21,683 nucleotides of DNA. Source: Prevotellaceae bacterium (GTDB lineage: Bacteria > Bacteroidota > Bacteroidia > Bacteroidales > Bacteroidaceae). The stretch spans positions 1 through 21,683 of the forward strand of contig JAISIB010000211.1 in assembly GCA_031262265.1 (NCBI GenBank), read 5' to 3'. This document shows, piece by piece, positions 1 to 6,483 of the stretch (the first letter of the stretch is position 1; every line of letters starts with the position of its first letter). The position numbers and the translations under genes are program-made. A model generated the notes under the pieces. The model saw only the letters and a program-made list of their open reading frames with translations, did no database searches and had not been told where the DNA came from.

Positions 1-785
1 ATACTGTATGCCCCGTTTCCGTATTCTAACTCAGCCACTTGCAATCCCTCTTCTTCGTAATAGCGATAGTTTCGCTCTCGTCCGTCCAACATCTGTACTT
101 GGCGAGTTGTTCCATCGGCATTCGTAAAGGTCTCGGTGACGGTTTCGGTGTACGGTTCCGACCAGATGCCGTCGAAATAAAATGCGTTGACCAGACAACA
201 ACTGCCGCTCATTTCCTCCAACAGCTTCGGAATATAACCGTATGTCTTGCCGCTCACCCAATCGTTGATGGTATGCACGGCAGACGGCGAGCTGAAATCC
301 AGATTGCTGACCTCGGCCTGATAATCGGTCTCGTTCGTCTGAATAAATTCGGGCAGCAGCGTATAAGGTTCGTTCACCCAAATGGAATTGGCAATTCCGA
401 GCAGCGTTTCACCGTCTACGGTGAGCAGACCTTCGGTCAGTTTTTTATAATAGGCGTTCATTTCGGCGGGCGAATAGTCCTCGAAACCGAGTACGCCCTT
501 CATCTCGTTCAGCGTCGTGCCGTCTGCGCCGTTGGTCGTCATCGCCAATGCATACGAGGCACTGAGCGGCGAAATCATCAAGTTGGCTGCTTTCTCGTCG
601 GCAGCCACTTGTCGAAACAGGTTCAGCGCGAAGTTATCGCTCGAACGTGCAATGCGCGTTTCCGTAGCGGAAAGCTCAATGTCGAAGCGTTCCGTCTTGG
701 TACGAACGGGTAGCTTGTCGTCCGCTTGTCCGCACGATATGAACAGCAGACAAGGGAGTAAGAGAAATAAGAAATACCTTTTCAT
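1..785 (-). CDS. Lipoprotein serpin (serine/cysteine protease inhibitor), C-terminus cut off by window edge
   Basis: The first 261 residues of a serpin are present; the reactive-centre loop lies outside the window. It starts at ATG 785-783. A signal peptide ends in lipobox LFISC (Cys18). Serpin hallmarks follow: NLMISPLSASYALAMTTNGA (about 68-87), NDWVSGKTYGYIP (174-186), and LVNAFYFDGIWSEPY (198-212). Residues after the lipidated Cys read G-Q-A-D-D, which resembles the Bacteroidetes lipoprotein export signal, so a cell-surface location is inferred. Known bacterial serpins trap target proteases as covalent complexes; miropin of Tannerella forsythia is a related lipoprotein serpin, from memory. 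The gene lies 17 bp downstream of a small barrel gene and is probably cotranscribed with it. The partner C10 protease is 1.8 kb upstream. The family call is very secure; the target protease is unknown. Confidence 0.95.
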   Translation of the reverse strand, partial: MKRYFLFLLLPCLLFISCGQADDKLPVRTKTERFDIELSATETRIARSSDNFALNLFRQVAADEKAANLMISPLSASYALAMTTNGADGTTLNEMKGVLGFEDYSPAEMNAYYKKLTEGLLTVDGETLLGIANSIWVNEPYTLLPEFIQTNETDYQAEVSNLDFSSPSAVHTINDWVSGKTYGYIPKLLEEMSGSCCLVNAFYFDGIWSEPYTETVTETFTNADGTTRQVQMLDGRERNYRYYEEEGLQVAELEYGNGAYS

Positions 786-802
786 AATTAGTTATGTTAT
801 GA

Positions 803-1318
803 TTAAAATTTATAACCGATGCCAAGTTCCACGCCGCCTTGAGATAGCGAATACTCTTTGGCAAACAATCCAGCCCAATAGGCGGAAGGGCGAAGTGAGA
901 CTTTCCAACCGGATGAGAACGTGTACGCCGCTCCGACACCGAAGCCTGGACCAAATAAGAACTTATCTCGTAAATTGCCCTGATCGGTTTGTACGAAATA
1001 TAAACCGCCTTCCACAAAGAAATAGTTTAGAAAATGGAAACGAGCCAATGTGGGTATTCTCCATTGGCGTCTATTGGAGTTATCTCGCCCCCATGCGTAA
1101 GAAAGGCCATATACTAAATCCCAAGAAGTAGTTAACGAGTGAGCCACCTGCAAGCCTATGGCAGTAAAGGCATCACTTTCTCCACCCAATCCGCGTACAC
1201 TATAACTCAAACTTCCGTATTCTACAATAGCATTCAATGATAATCCTCTATTCTCTTGTGCTGTGGCTTGCGCACACAAGAGTAAACATAAAAAAGCAGC
1301 CACTATATATTTTTTCAT
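803..1318 (-). CDS. Small outer-membrane beta-barrel protein, copy B (171 aa)
   Basis: A signal peptide (MKKYIVAAFLCLLLCAQATA, cleavage before QEN) precedes alternating hydrophobic/aromatic strands and a C-terminal GIGYKF. A terminal Phe is the usual BAM recognition signature, so this is probably an 8-stranded barrel of the OmpA/OmpW type. It is a clear paralogue of the 187-aa protein at 1962-2525: the signal peptide and the first residues of the mature chain (QENRGLSLNAI) are nearly identical and both end GIGY(K/Q)F. The serpin gene begins 17 bp downstream, suggesting an operon. A DUF3244-like pseudogene sits just upstream, as the intact DUF3244-like gene sits upstream of the other copy. Function is unknown; membrane anchoring or transport for the neighbouring secreted proteins is speculation. 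Confidence 0.85.
   Translation of the reverse strand: MKKYIVAAFLCLLLCAQATAQENRGLSLNAIVEYGSLSYSVRGLGGESDAFTAIGLQVAHSLTTSWDLVYGLSYAWGRDNSNRRQWRIPTLARFHFLNYFFVEGGLYFVQTDQGNLRDKFLFGPGFGVGAAYTFSSGWKVSLRPSAYWAGLFAKEYSLSQGGVELGIGYKF
1230..1318 (-). repeat. Direct repeat, copy 1 (5' end of barrel gene B)
   Basis: The 5' ends of the two barrel genes are near-identical. Bases 1230-1270 and 2437-2477 match over 41 consecutive positions, and similarity continues with a few changes up to the start codon. This shows recent tandem duplication or gene conversion of the secretion-signal region. Confidence 0.9.
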
Positions 1319-1355
1319 TGTGTAAAATGATTTAGAAAGTTGATTTAATTACTGG

Positions 1356-1554
1356 TTATAATTGCTGTGAAAACTCATATTCATACTCTCTTCCGTCCGG
1401 TAGCGGTACATAGAGCACATAATTACCTGATGGTAGCGTATTTGTAGATAAGGCTTGATACTTTTACGAGGTATAGGTTATAGTAGCTCCAATAGCCATT
1501 GGAACTACTACCTCAGGTAAACCTGTTTTTCCCTAATATTGCAAGTGAGCGCAT
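1356..1554 (-). pseudogene. Degraded DUF3244-like gene (internally deleted copy of the gene at 4083-4505)
   Basis: Reading the minus strand, 1460-1356 encodes YQALSTNTLPSGNYVLYVPL followed by PDGREYEYEFSQQL and a stop. This matches the C-terminus of the intact protein at 4083-4505 (NTLPPSNYVLYVLL, then PDGGEYEYEFTTFI). Upstream, 1532-1467 encodes GKTGLPEVVVPMAIGATITY plus TS, which aligns with KSVRLPFVV...LTFTT of the same protein. A TAA stop (1466-1464) separates the two pieces, and about 20 residues of the middle are missing. An ATG at 1554-1552 could be the old start but is out of frame and leads to an early stop; the signal peptide is gone. A good promoter remains upstream at 1600-1629. 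The homology is seen by eye on both pieces, so the pseudogene call is fairly secure; the 5' limit is approximate. Confidence 0.8.
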
Positions 1555-1599
1555 ACTTTTATTAGATAAATTCGTTATTGTGTCGTATAAATGATGTCG

Positions 1600-1629
1600 C
1601 AAATATATGTATTGTTATTTAATAGTCAA
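1600..1629 (-). promoter_or_regulatory. Bacteroidetes-type promoter for the pseudogene/barrel B/serpin unit
   Basis: On the minus strand TTG (1629-1627) is followed after 19 bases by TATATTTG (1607-1600). This fits the Bacteroides -33 TTG and -7 TAnnTTTG consensus. Transcription would start near 1594 and run through the pseudogene before reaching the barrel gene at 1318, giving a long leader of about 275 nt. Confidence 0.6.
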
Positions 1630-1887
1630 CTTTTTACGAATAAAATTTATTGATAGTAGTTAAAATGGTTGTTGATAATGGTTGAATAATTGTTTTTATG
1701 CTATTTTTATACTGATTAAATAGGAAGAAAATCAGAATAGCAAACGAGTGAGGAGTAAATTTATTATATATATTGTTCTTTTGTACCGGCTTCTTTCGAC
1801 AAGTTATTGGGATGTTTCTCACGAGCGGCTTTGTCGTTCGAATCTTTTATGAGTTTATTTTTACGAACGCGTTTTTTATTGGCGTAA

Positions 1888-1903
1888 CTTACGAGGATAT
1901 TTG
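1888..1903 (+). repeat. Recurrent intergenic motif CTTACGAGG, copy 1
   Basis: CTTACGAGGATATTTG occurs here. Related sites occur in other intergenic regions at 6335-6345 (reverse), 6375-6385, 12566-12581 and 18507-18515 (reverse). Function is unknown. Confidence 0.5.
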
Positions 1904-1909
1904 AGTAGC

Positions 1910-1938
1910 CGAGGGAGAGGATTTTCTCCTCTCCTTCG
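1910..1938 (-). terminator. Stem-loop downstream of barrel A, possible 3' end of the protease operon
   Basis: GGAGAGGA (1914-1921) and TCCTCTCC (1927-1934) form a perfect 8-bp stem with a 5-nt loop, extended outward by more pairs to 1910/1938 with one G-T or C-A position. It lies 24 bases past the barrel A stop. No T-run follows on the minus strand, so it could stabilise or process the mRNA 3' end rather than terminate intrinsically. Confidence 0.45.
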
Positions 1939-1961
1939 ATCCGCAGATAAACACGTAAAAG

Positions 1962-2525
1962 CTAAAATTGATAACCGATGCCGAATTCTACGCCGCCTTG
2001 TATTAAATTATTCTTCGTTCCAATCATTGCCCAACGAAATGAAGGTCGAGCTGATACCCTTATGCCCGAAGCAAACGTATACGCTGTACCAATTCCTATT
2101 TCTACACCACATGGGAAAGCAGTCGCAGATTGCATCTCTTTTAATGCATTCAGGTAAAGTCCTCCGTCTGCAAAGAAATATTTCCAGAAGTGTACGCGCA
2201 TCAATACGGGAACTGTATATACTTTAACCGTTGTTTTCCAACTTTCAAAAGGAATATGCTCTGTCGTGCCCGTTCCTTCTGCCCATGAATAATAAAATCC
2301 CGTTACGATATCCCAACGCGCAGATACTTGTTTTGTTACTTGAATTCCGATGCCCGTATAGGTATCTTCAATACCTCCACCTCCACCTGACATAATTTGC
2401 TTAGAGCCATAGTCCAATTCTCCGTAGTCAAAGATGGCATTCAATGATAATCCTCTATTCTCTTGTGCTGTGGCTTGTGAGCAGAAAAGTAAACATAGCA
2501 AAGCAGTCACTATATATTTTTTCAT
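1962..2525 (-). CDS. Small outer-membrane beta-barrel protein, copy A (187 aa)
   Basis: A signal peptide (MKKYIVTALLCLLFCSQATA) precedes a mature chain that starts QENRGLSLNAI and ends GIGYQF, with alternating barrel-type strands. A Gly-rich loop (SGGGGG) near residue 48 has no equivalent in copy B. The protein is paralogous to the 171-aa barrel at 803-1318. Its start lies 12 bp after the C10 protease stop, so it is the last gene of a DUF3244-like/protease/barrel operon. The stop is TAG. Function is not recognised; the location in the outer membrane follows from the terminal Phe and the strand pattern. Confidence 0.85.
   Translation of the reverse strand: MKKYIVTALLCLLFCSQATAQENRGLSLNAIFDYGELDYGSKQIMSGGGGGIEDTYTGIGIQVTKQVSARWDIVTGFYYSWAEGTGTTEHIPFESWKTTVKVYTVPVLMRVHFWKYFFADGGLYLNALKEMQSATAFPCGVEIGIGTAYTFASGIRVSARPSFRWAMIGTKNNLIQGGVEFGIGYQF
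2437..2525 (-). repeat. Direct repeat, copy 2 (5' end of barrel gene A)
   Basis: This is the partner of 1230-1318. The first 41 bases of the match (2437-2477) are identical, and the rest up to the start codon differs at only a few positions. Confidence 0.9.
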
Positions 2526-2537
2526 ATATAACTTCTA

Positions 2538-4064
2538 TTAGTAATGTGCCAATTCTGTATATATACTTACATTATAATGAAAGTCTTCTCCTTCTGTCAT
2601 CTCAAAACATCCGGATTCAAACCAACCATTAAACTCTCCGTAGTTCCCCCAATTGTAGTGTAAGTAATAATAGTTATGAACACCATAAATGACTTCCTCT
2701 GAAAAAATAATTTCTTCTTCGAGTGAATTAGTATGTCCGGTTCCCGTATATTGGATTTGCCAATAGGTTTGCGAGCGTTCAGACACCCCATCAACAATCC
2801 ATGTATGTCCAATCCCATCTGGGATAAACAGCCAATCATAATCAAGGTCTTTTGTTCCTCTAATAATAACAGGCCTATTTCCCAATAATGATGATTTGGT
2901 TTGTGCGTATGAAAAATCATATCCTGTACCACCGGTATACCCTAGACTTTTTAAATAATTTACACCTGTCACAGTACTTGCTCCACTTCCTTCGCATTCA
3001 TAATCCATGTCAATAGCGTGCCCGATTTGTCTCATTAGTTTACCTGCTTGTTGTTGAATAGCCGCCGGAGCAGTACGCATATACCCAGTCACATTACTTC
3101 CCCAGTTGTTATCAGCGTATCCGGTACGTTGGTTTAATTGTGCCCAATTATAACTAATGGTAGTAGGGAATCCGCTAATTCCGGAAACGCTAAGACTGGT
3201 AGGAAATTGCCAATAAGACATAATATGTGCAAGAGCAACGGCTACGCAACCAGCAGGGGTATGTCCACTACTACAGGATGGTCTATCTAAATACATGTAA
3301 AAAGCACTGTCAACTGCATTCCCTTGCCCCCAAGCTACTTTGCTGAGCGGTGATACTTCTAATAGAACGGTAGGAGACCCATATTCTACTTGTTCTGAAT
3401 ACCAGACCTCATCGTCTCCTTCGGGATCAGGTTGACGTATTCTGGTATGTATTGTTAACAGATCATCTTTCCCCATTTTCGTATATGCCTCTCTCAGTAG
3501 TGAATCCTGTTGGGCTTCTGCTTCGGCAATGGAGCGAAGAATGTAGCTCTCGGCTCCTGCCAAGAAAATATCCAATCCGGCAGGAATTTCCGTTTCCAAC
3601 GAACCGGAATCCGTGTAGCCGAGTATGGGAGTAAGTACGCGAGCATCGGCAGCGACGATGGCGAATCCTGCATTCTCGGCGAAATTGAGAAGATAAGCCA
3701 ACGTATCGGGAATGTTAAGCGTGCCGTCTTCTTCGGCACGCGTATTCGCATACGGACGATAGCGCAACGGAGTAACGCTACGCACGTGTCGCTCAATACC
3801 TGAACGCGTCGTGGCTTTCGCGTCCAGTTCGGCAAGGATATTCTGAATGGAAGCAGTAGCTTCATCTATGCCGACTTTCGTTTGGTTGTCGGCGATGCGC
3901 AGAGCCGCTATCTCGGCCGGCGTCAGCTCAATTACTTTTTTAGAGACTGCCGTAGGCCGCAACGCTTGTAGTTCGGATACGTCGGTCGCACGTGTACACG
4001 ATGAGATGCCCATCGTAGTTACCATAACTACGATAGCCAGTAAGAATGAAAGTTGTTTTTTCAT
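2538..4064 (-). CDS. C10 family cysteine protease (streptopain-like) lipoprotein with Spi prodomain
   Basis: This is a 508-aa secreted thiol protease. A signal peptide ends in a lipobox-like GISSC (Cys23). Residues about 45-235 form a Spi_C10-type inhibitory prodomain. The mature peptidase begins near SPLSKVAWGQG, with Gln247 as the likely oxyanion-hole residue. The catalytic Cys273 lies in TPAGCVAVALAHIMSYW, as in streptopain, and the catalytic His420 in GIGHTWIVDG. An Asn471-Trp472 pair sits in LHYNWGNYGEFNGW. All key residues are present, so it should be active after prodomain removal. It lies 18 bp after a DUF3244-like gene and 12 bp before a barrel gene. The catalytic part is clearly AT-richer than the prodomain part. 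Related C10 proteases in Bacteroides fragilis (Bfp) and streptopain degrade host proteins; the substrate here is unknown. Confidence 0.93.
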   Translation of the reverse strand: MKKQLSFLLAIVVMVTTMGISSCTRATDVSELQALRPTAVSKKVIELTPAEIAALRIADNQTKVGIDEATASIQNILAELDAKATTRSGIERHVRSVTPLRYRPYANTRAEEDGTLNIPDTLAYLLNFAENAGFAIVAADARVLTPILGYTDSGSLETEIPAGLDIFLAGAESYILRSIAEAEAQQDSLLREAYTKMGKDDLLTIHTRIRQPDPEGDDEVWYSEQVEYGSPTVLLEVSPLSKVAWGQGNAVDSAFYMYLDRPSCSSGHTPAGCVAVALAHIMSYWQFPTSLSVSGISGFPTTISYNWAQLNQRTGYADNNWGSNVTGYMRTAPAAIQQQAGKLMRQIGHAIDMDYECEGSGASTVTGVNYLKSLGYTGGTGYDFSYAQTKSSLLGNRPVIIRGTKDLDYDWLFIPDGIGHTWIVDGVSERSQTYWQIQYTGTGHTNSLEEEIIFSEEVIYGVHNYYYLHYNWGNYGEFNGWFESGCFEMTEGEDFHYNVSIYTELAHY

Positions 4065-4082
4065 TGTGATAATTTGAAAGGG

Positions 4083-4505
4083 TTATATAAATGTGGTAAA
4101 TTCATATTCATACTCTCCCCCGTCCGGTAGTAATACATAGAGCACATAATTGCTCGGCGGTAGTGTATTTATAAATAAGGTAATCGAAGACGGTACGTAT
4201 TCAACGGACGAATACACAACCTCTTGCGTAAAGCTGTCCACCACGCACAGCGAAACTTCGGAAAGCATGGTCGTGAATGTAAGTACGAGGGCATCGTCCG
4301 AAGGAGAAACAACGAACGGCAGACGTACGCTTTTTCTAGTGGGAGGATTGGAAGGCGGAATATATTCGTCATCATCCCCCGGCGGATCCCCCGGATTGTC
4401 AACGAACTGCCAATGGCAGACACAAGTAGTTGGTAGGTCGGCATTCACAGATAGTGGGAAGCCAAAACAACATACAAGTAATAATAGAAAAATTGTCCCT
4501 TTCAT
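4083..4505 (-). CDS. Small secreted DUF3244-like (Ig-fold) protein
   Basis: This 140-aa protein has a signal peptide of about 22 residues (cleavage near VNA-DLP), then a Cys/Pro/Asp-rich linker (TTCVCHW, GDPPGDDDE). A beta-rich C-terminal domain with a PSNYVLYVLLPDGGEYEYEF hairpin follows. The pattern (LP.VV, LVLTFTT, EVVY, then the NYVLYV strand) resembles the Bacteroidetes DUF3244 family, which has an Ig-like fold and no known activity; the assignment is by recollection of family pattern, not a search. It is the first gene of the operon with the C10 protease. A role as protease partner, inhibitor or substrate is inference only. A degraded copy lies at 1356-1554. Confidence 0.65.
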   Translation of the reverse strand: MKGTIFLLLLVCCFGFPLSVNADLPTTCVCHWQFVDNPGDPPGDDDEYIPPSNPPTRKSVRLPFVVSPSDDALVLTFTTMLSEVSLCVVDSFTQEVVYSSVEYVPSSITLFINTLPPSNYVLYVLLPDGGEYEYEFTTFI

Positions 4506-4506
4506 A

Positions 4507-4536
4507 CTTTGCAGGTTTTATAGTTACGCTGCAAAG
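4507..4536 (-). promoter_or_regulatory. Perfect inverted repeat overlapping a possible promoter upstream of the protease operon
   Basis: CTTTGCAG (4507-4514) and CTGCAAAG (4529-4536) form a perfect 8-bp inverted repeat with a 14-base spacer, in the 41-bp gap between the TPR regulator and the DUF3244-like gene. The upstream arm includes CATCTTTG on the minus strand, one base from the TAnnTTTG -7 element, with a TTG 16 bases further up (shorter than usual). It could be an operator for the neighbouring regulator or a 5'-UTR hairpin. Confidence 0.4.
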
Positions 4537-4546
4537 ATGGGGTGTT

Positions 4547-6223
4547 TTATTTTAACAAGATGCGGAATGCTTGTGGAATCTTTGTGGAATTTTTGTAAAA
4601 AAGATTCTCAGGGAACAAAATTGCGTTCATGAATGAGTCGTTCTTCTTTCTATACATCTTTTTTGTCAGCAAGATTGTTCTTTTCTTATAGACAAAACTT
4701 CTTGTCCGGTTTAGAAGAGCACCGATATCCGTAGCAGAAAGGCCTGTCAGATGCAGATAACAGAAATAAATATCATGGTGTGACAAGCTCGGATAAGCTG
4801 ATATTAGTCTATTCATATGGTTTGGAAATACGTTATTGACCATTTCATAGAAAGATGCTTTATCTTCATTGGTTACGGAATCATTAGATTTATTACGTGC
4901 CTTATAGTATTGTATACAATCTTGCATATGCATATAACAAACCGACTGTTTTAATTCTGCTTGGAGAATATTTAGTCCTTGCATAGATACTACTTCTATT
5001 TTATCTTCTTCCGGCAGGATAGGGATAGTAGCTTCTTTTTCGATGTAAGTATGGTGTAGCAATTGACGGCGGCGACGTATCAAAATGCCGATGGCAACAA
5101 TAGCACATAATGCTAAGAATATCCATAGGTAATGGTTATTCCATCCATATAATCGGCTCGAATAAGTAGAAGGTTTGGAGCTGTAAGACAGACTATGTTC
5201 TAAAGGAGTAGTAGAGTTGGCTATATGCATACTATCCGTATATACTCTTGAAAGTCGCTCCATTTCCGTGGCCGTTACGAAGTCGTTTCTCGCTTTCGCC
5301 GCCTTGGCCAAGCGCATATAGGCTCCCACTTTGATATGATGCTGCGGGGAAAGAAGGGCTTTGGTCATGTAATAGTCGACCGAGTCATAGTTTCTTAGTT
5401 GATAGTAAGCATCTCCGATCCTTACATAGATATTTGGATATAGGGTCGTATCTTGTTCTGCTTCCAACGCTCGACGTGCGTAATGTAGGGCTTTGCTACC
5501 GTCGTGTATGCGGCTGTAAAGCGTACTCAACTGTACGGCTGTCTCTTTTTGTAAGGCTTGATCCGCAAAGAGACCTGATAATTGCTCTGCTTGTAACAAA
5601 TATTTCTCGGCTAATTCATATTGTTTATAGTCCCGATATATGATTCCTTGATGTTGCAGAGCTTCAATCCGAAAAATGGTATCTTGCTGTTCGATAGCCA
5701 TCCGTTCGGTGATACGATACATGGAGTCGGATTTTTCAGGCAGTCGCATGTCGCTATACAGATAGGCCAGCATATAGGAAGAACGTAGCTTCATTTGTTC
5801 ATCCCCTGCTTCGGAAGCCAGCCGAATGGACTGTAAAAGATTCTGTTGAGCGGAAATTGGTTGACGCCGCTCCTTTTCTATACATCCGCGATAATGATAT
5901 GCTTTGGCTAAGGCATGCATATCTTGGGTCGAGGTATAGTAATCAATGACCAGATTGACCAGCGAATCGTTTTGGAGTATGTCGTTTTTGTACAAGGCTT
6001 GTACCGTGAGCAAACGCCAAGCCGCATGCAGGTCGGGAGCAAGGCGGTCGGGGATATGCACTTGCTGTAATATATGCAAAGCACTGTCGGGTCGTGCGTT
6101 CATCAGTGTGTCTGCACGCAGCAAGGCGGTCTCTATGGAGATAGAGTCTCTGCGGGCGCACGATATTCCAAGGAAAAGTATCGCCATGCACGGTAAAAGA
6201 TAGATGAAAGGCGGTTTTTTCAC
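4547..6223 (-). CDS. TPR lipoprotein/transmembrane regulator with C-terminal HTH
   Basis: This 558-aa membrane regulator belongs to a type common in Bacteroidetes. The signal sequence ends in LGISC (Cys22). TPR-like helical repeats span about 30-330; examples are YHYRGCIEKERRQPISAQQN and YKQYELAEKYLLQAEQL. One transmembrane helix (about 365-382, WIFLALCAIVAIGILI) is followed by RRRR, which places the C-terminus in the cytoplasm. The last part (about 477-518, YPSLSHHDIYFCYLHLTGLS... then VYKKRTIL) resembles a LuxR-like helix-turn-helix. The TPR domain would therefore sense a periplasmic partner and the HTH would act on DNA. It lies 41 bp upstream of the DUF3244-like/protease/barrel operon and is the likely regulator of it. 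The ligand and target site are unknown. Confidence 0.8.
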   Translation of the reverse strand: MKKPPFIYLLPCMAILFLGISCARRDSISIETALLRADTLMNARPDSALHILQQVHIPDRLAPDLHAAWRLLTVQALYKNDILQNDSLVNLVIDYYTSTQDMHALAKAYHYRGCIEKERRQPISAQQNLLQSIRLASEAGDEQMKLRSSYMLAYLYSDMRLPEKSDSMYRITERMAIEQQDTIFRIEALQHQGIIYRDYKQYELAEKYLLQAEQLSGLFADQALQKETAVQLSTLYSRIHDGSKALHYARRALEAEQDTTLYPNIYVRIGDAYYQLRNYDSVDYYMTKALLSPQHHIKVGAYMRLAKAAKARNDFVTATEMERLSRVYTDSMHIANSTTPLEHSLSYSSKPSTYSSRLYGWNNHYLWIFLALCAIVAIGILIRRRRQLLHHTYIEKEATIPILPEEDKIEVVSMQGLNILQAELKQSVCYMHMQDCIQYYKARNKSNDSVTNEDKASFYEMVNNVFPNHMNRLISAYPSLSHHDIYFCYLHLTGLSATDIGALLNRTRSFVYKKRTILLTKKMYRKKNDSFMNAILFPENLFYKNSTKIPQAFRILLK

Positions 6224-6245
6224 AGCTTTCGAGTCTTGTTAGCGA

Positions 6246-6253
6246 CAAAAGTA
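6246..6253 (-). promoter_or_regulatory. -7 promoter element for the TPR regulator gene
   Basis: TACTTTTG on the minus strand fits TAnnTTTG and lies 23-30 bases before the start codon. No clear -33 TTG is visible at the expected distance, so this is only moderately supported. Confidence 0.4.
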
Positions 6254-6334
6254 AGTATTTTATTAAAAACATTTACGTTTTGCTTAAAACTTTTGTGTAG
6301 GTCATCAAAACTATCGGGTAAATACGTATATTTC

Positions 6335-6385
6335 CCTCGTAAGTTATTTCAATAAGCATGTTTGTTCTTTCAGGAACTTACGGGG
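6335..6385. repeat. Inverted pair of the CTTACGAGG motif
   Basis: CCTCGTAAGTT (6335-6345) and AACTTACGGGG (6375-6385) are inverted with one mismatch and a 29-base spacer. They lie in the divergent region between the TPR regulator and the higA-like gene, and match the recurrent motif seen at 1888, 12566 and 18507. It may be an operator or a small interspersed repeat. Confidence 0.5.
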
Positions 6386-6430
6386 AAAATCTAAGATAAA
6401 GAACGCGTAGAAGAATAAAACTCCACTCTT

Positions 6431-6463
6431 TTTGTGTTATTTATAAAGTCTCTACTATATTTG
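6431..6463 (+). promoter_or_regulatory. Bacteroidetes-type promoter for the higA-like gene
   Basis: TTTG (6431-6434), a 21-base spacer, then TATATTTG (6456-6463) fit the -33/-7 consensus. The start codon is 20 bases further on. Confidence 0.6.
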
Positions 6464-6483
6464 CCGAGAAATAGACGAAAAGA

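Larger units (their letters stand above)
1555..1961. other. AT-rich intergenic stretch
   Basis: About 400 bases lie between the pseudogene and the end of barrel A. They hold the promoter at 1600-1629, a 12-bp stem-loop at 1910-1938, and a CTTACGAGG motif at 1888-1896. There is also an open frame of 65 codons (1961 down to the stop at 1766-1764) that continues the reading frame of barrel A past its TAG stop, rich in Lys/Asn. No start-bearing gene is convincing here. Confidence 0.6.

Noticed and set aside
1464..1471. Further TTACGAGG copy
   Set aside because: It lies inside the pseudogene at the stop/deletion junction, so it may be a coincidence and was not counted with the intergenic copies.
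1481..1510. 13-bp imperfect inverted repeat with a 4-base loop, followed at 1514-1530 by a small CAGG/CCTG hairpin and T-run
   Set aside because: It falls within the pseudogene coding remnant and the T-run is on the plus strand, where no gene ends; it is not a convincing terminator.
1634..1822. 62-aa open frame on the minus strand
   Set aside because: It lies in AT-rich intergenic DNA upstream of a good promoter, with no signal, domain or ribosome-binding context. It is probably chance.
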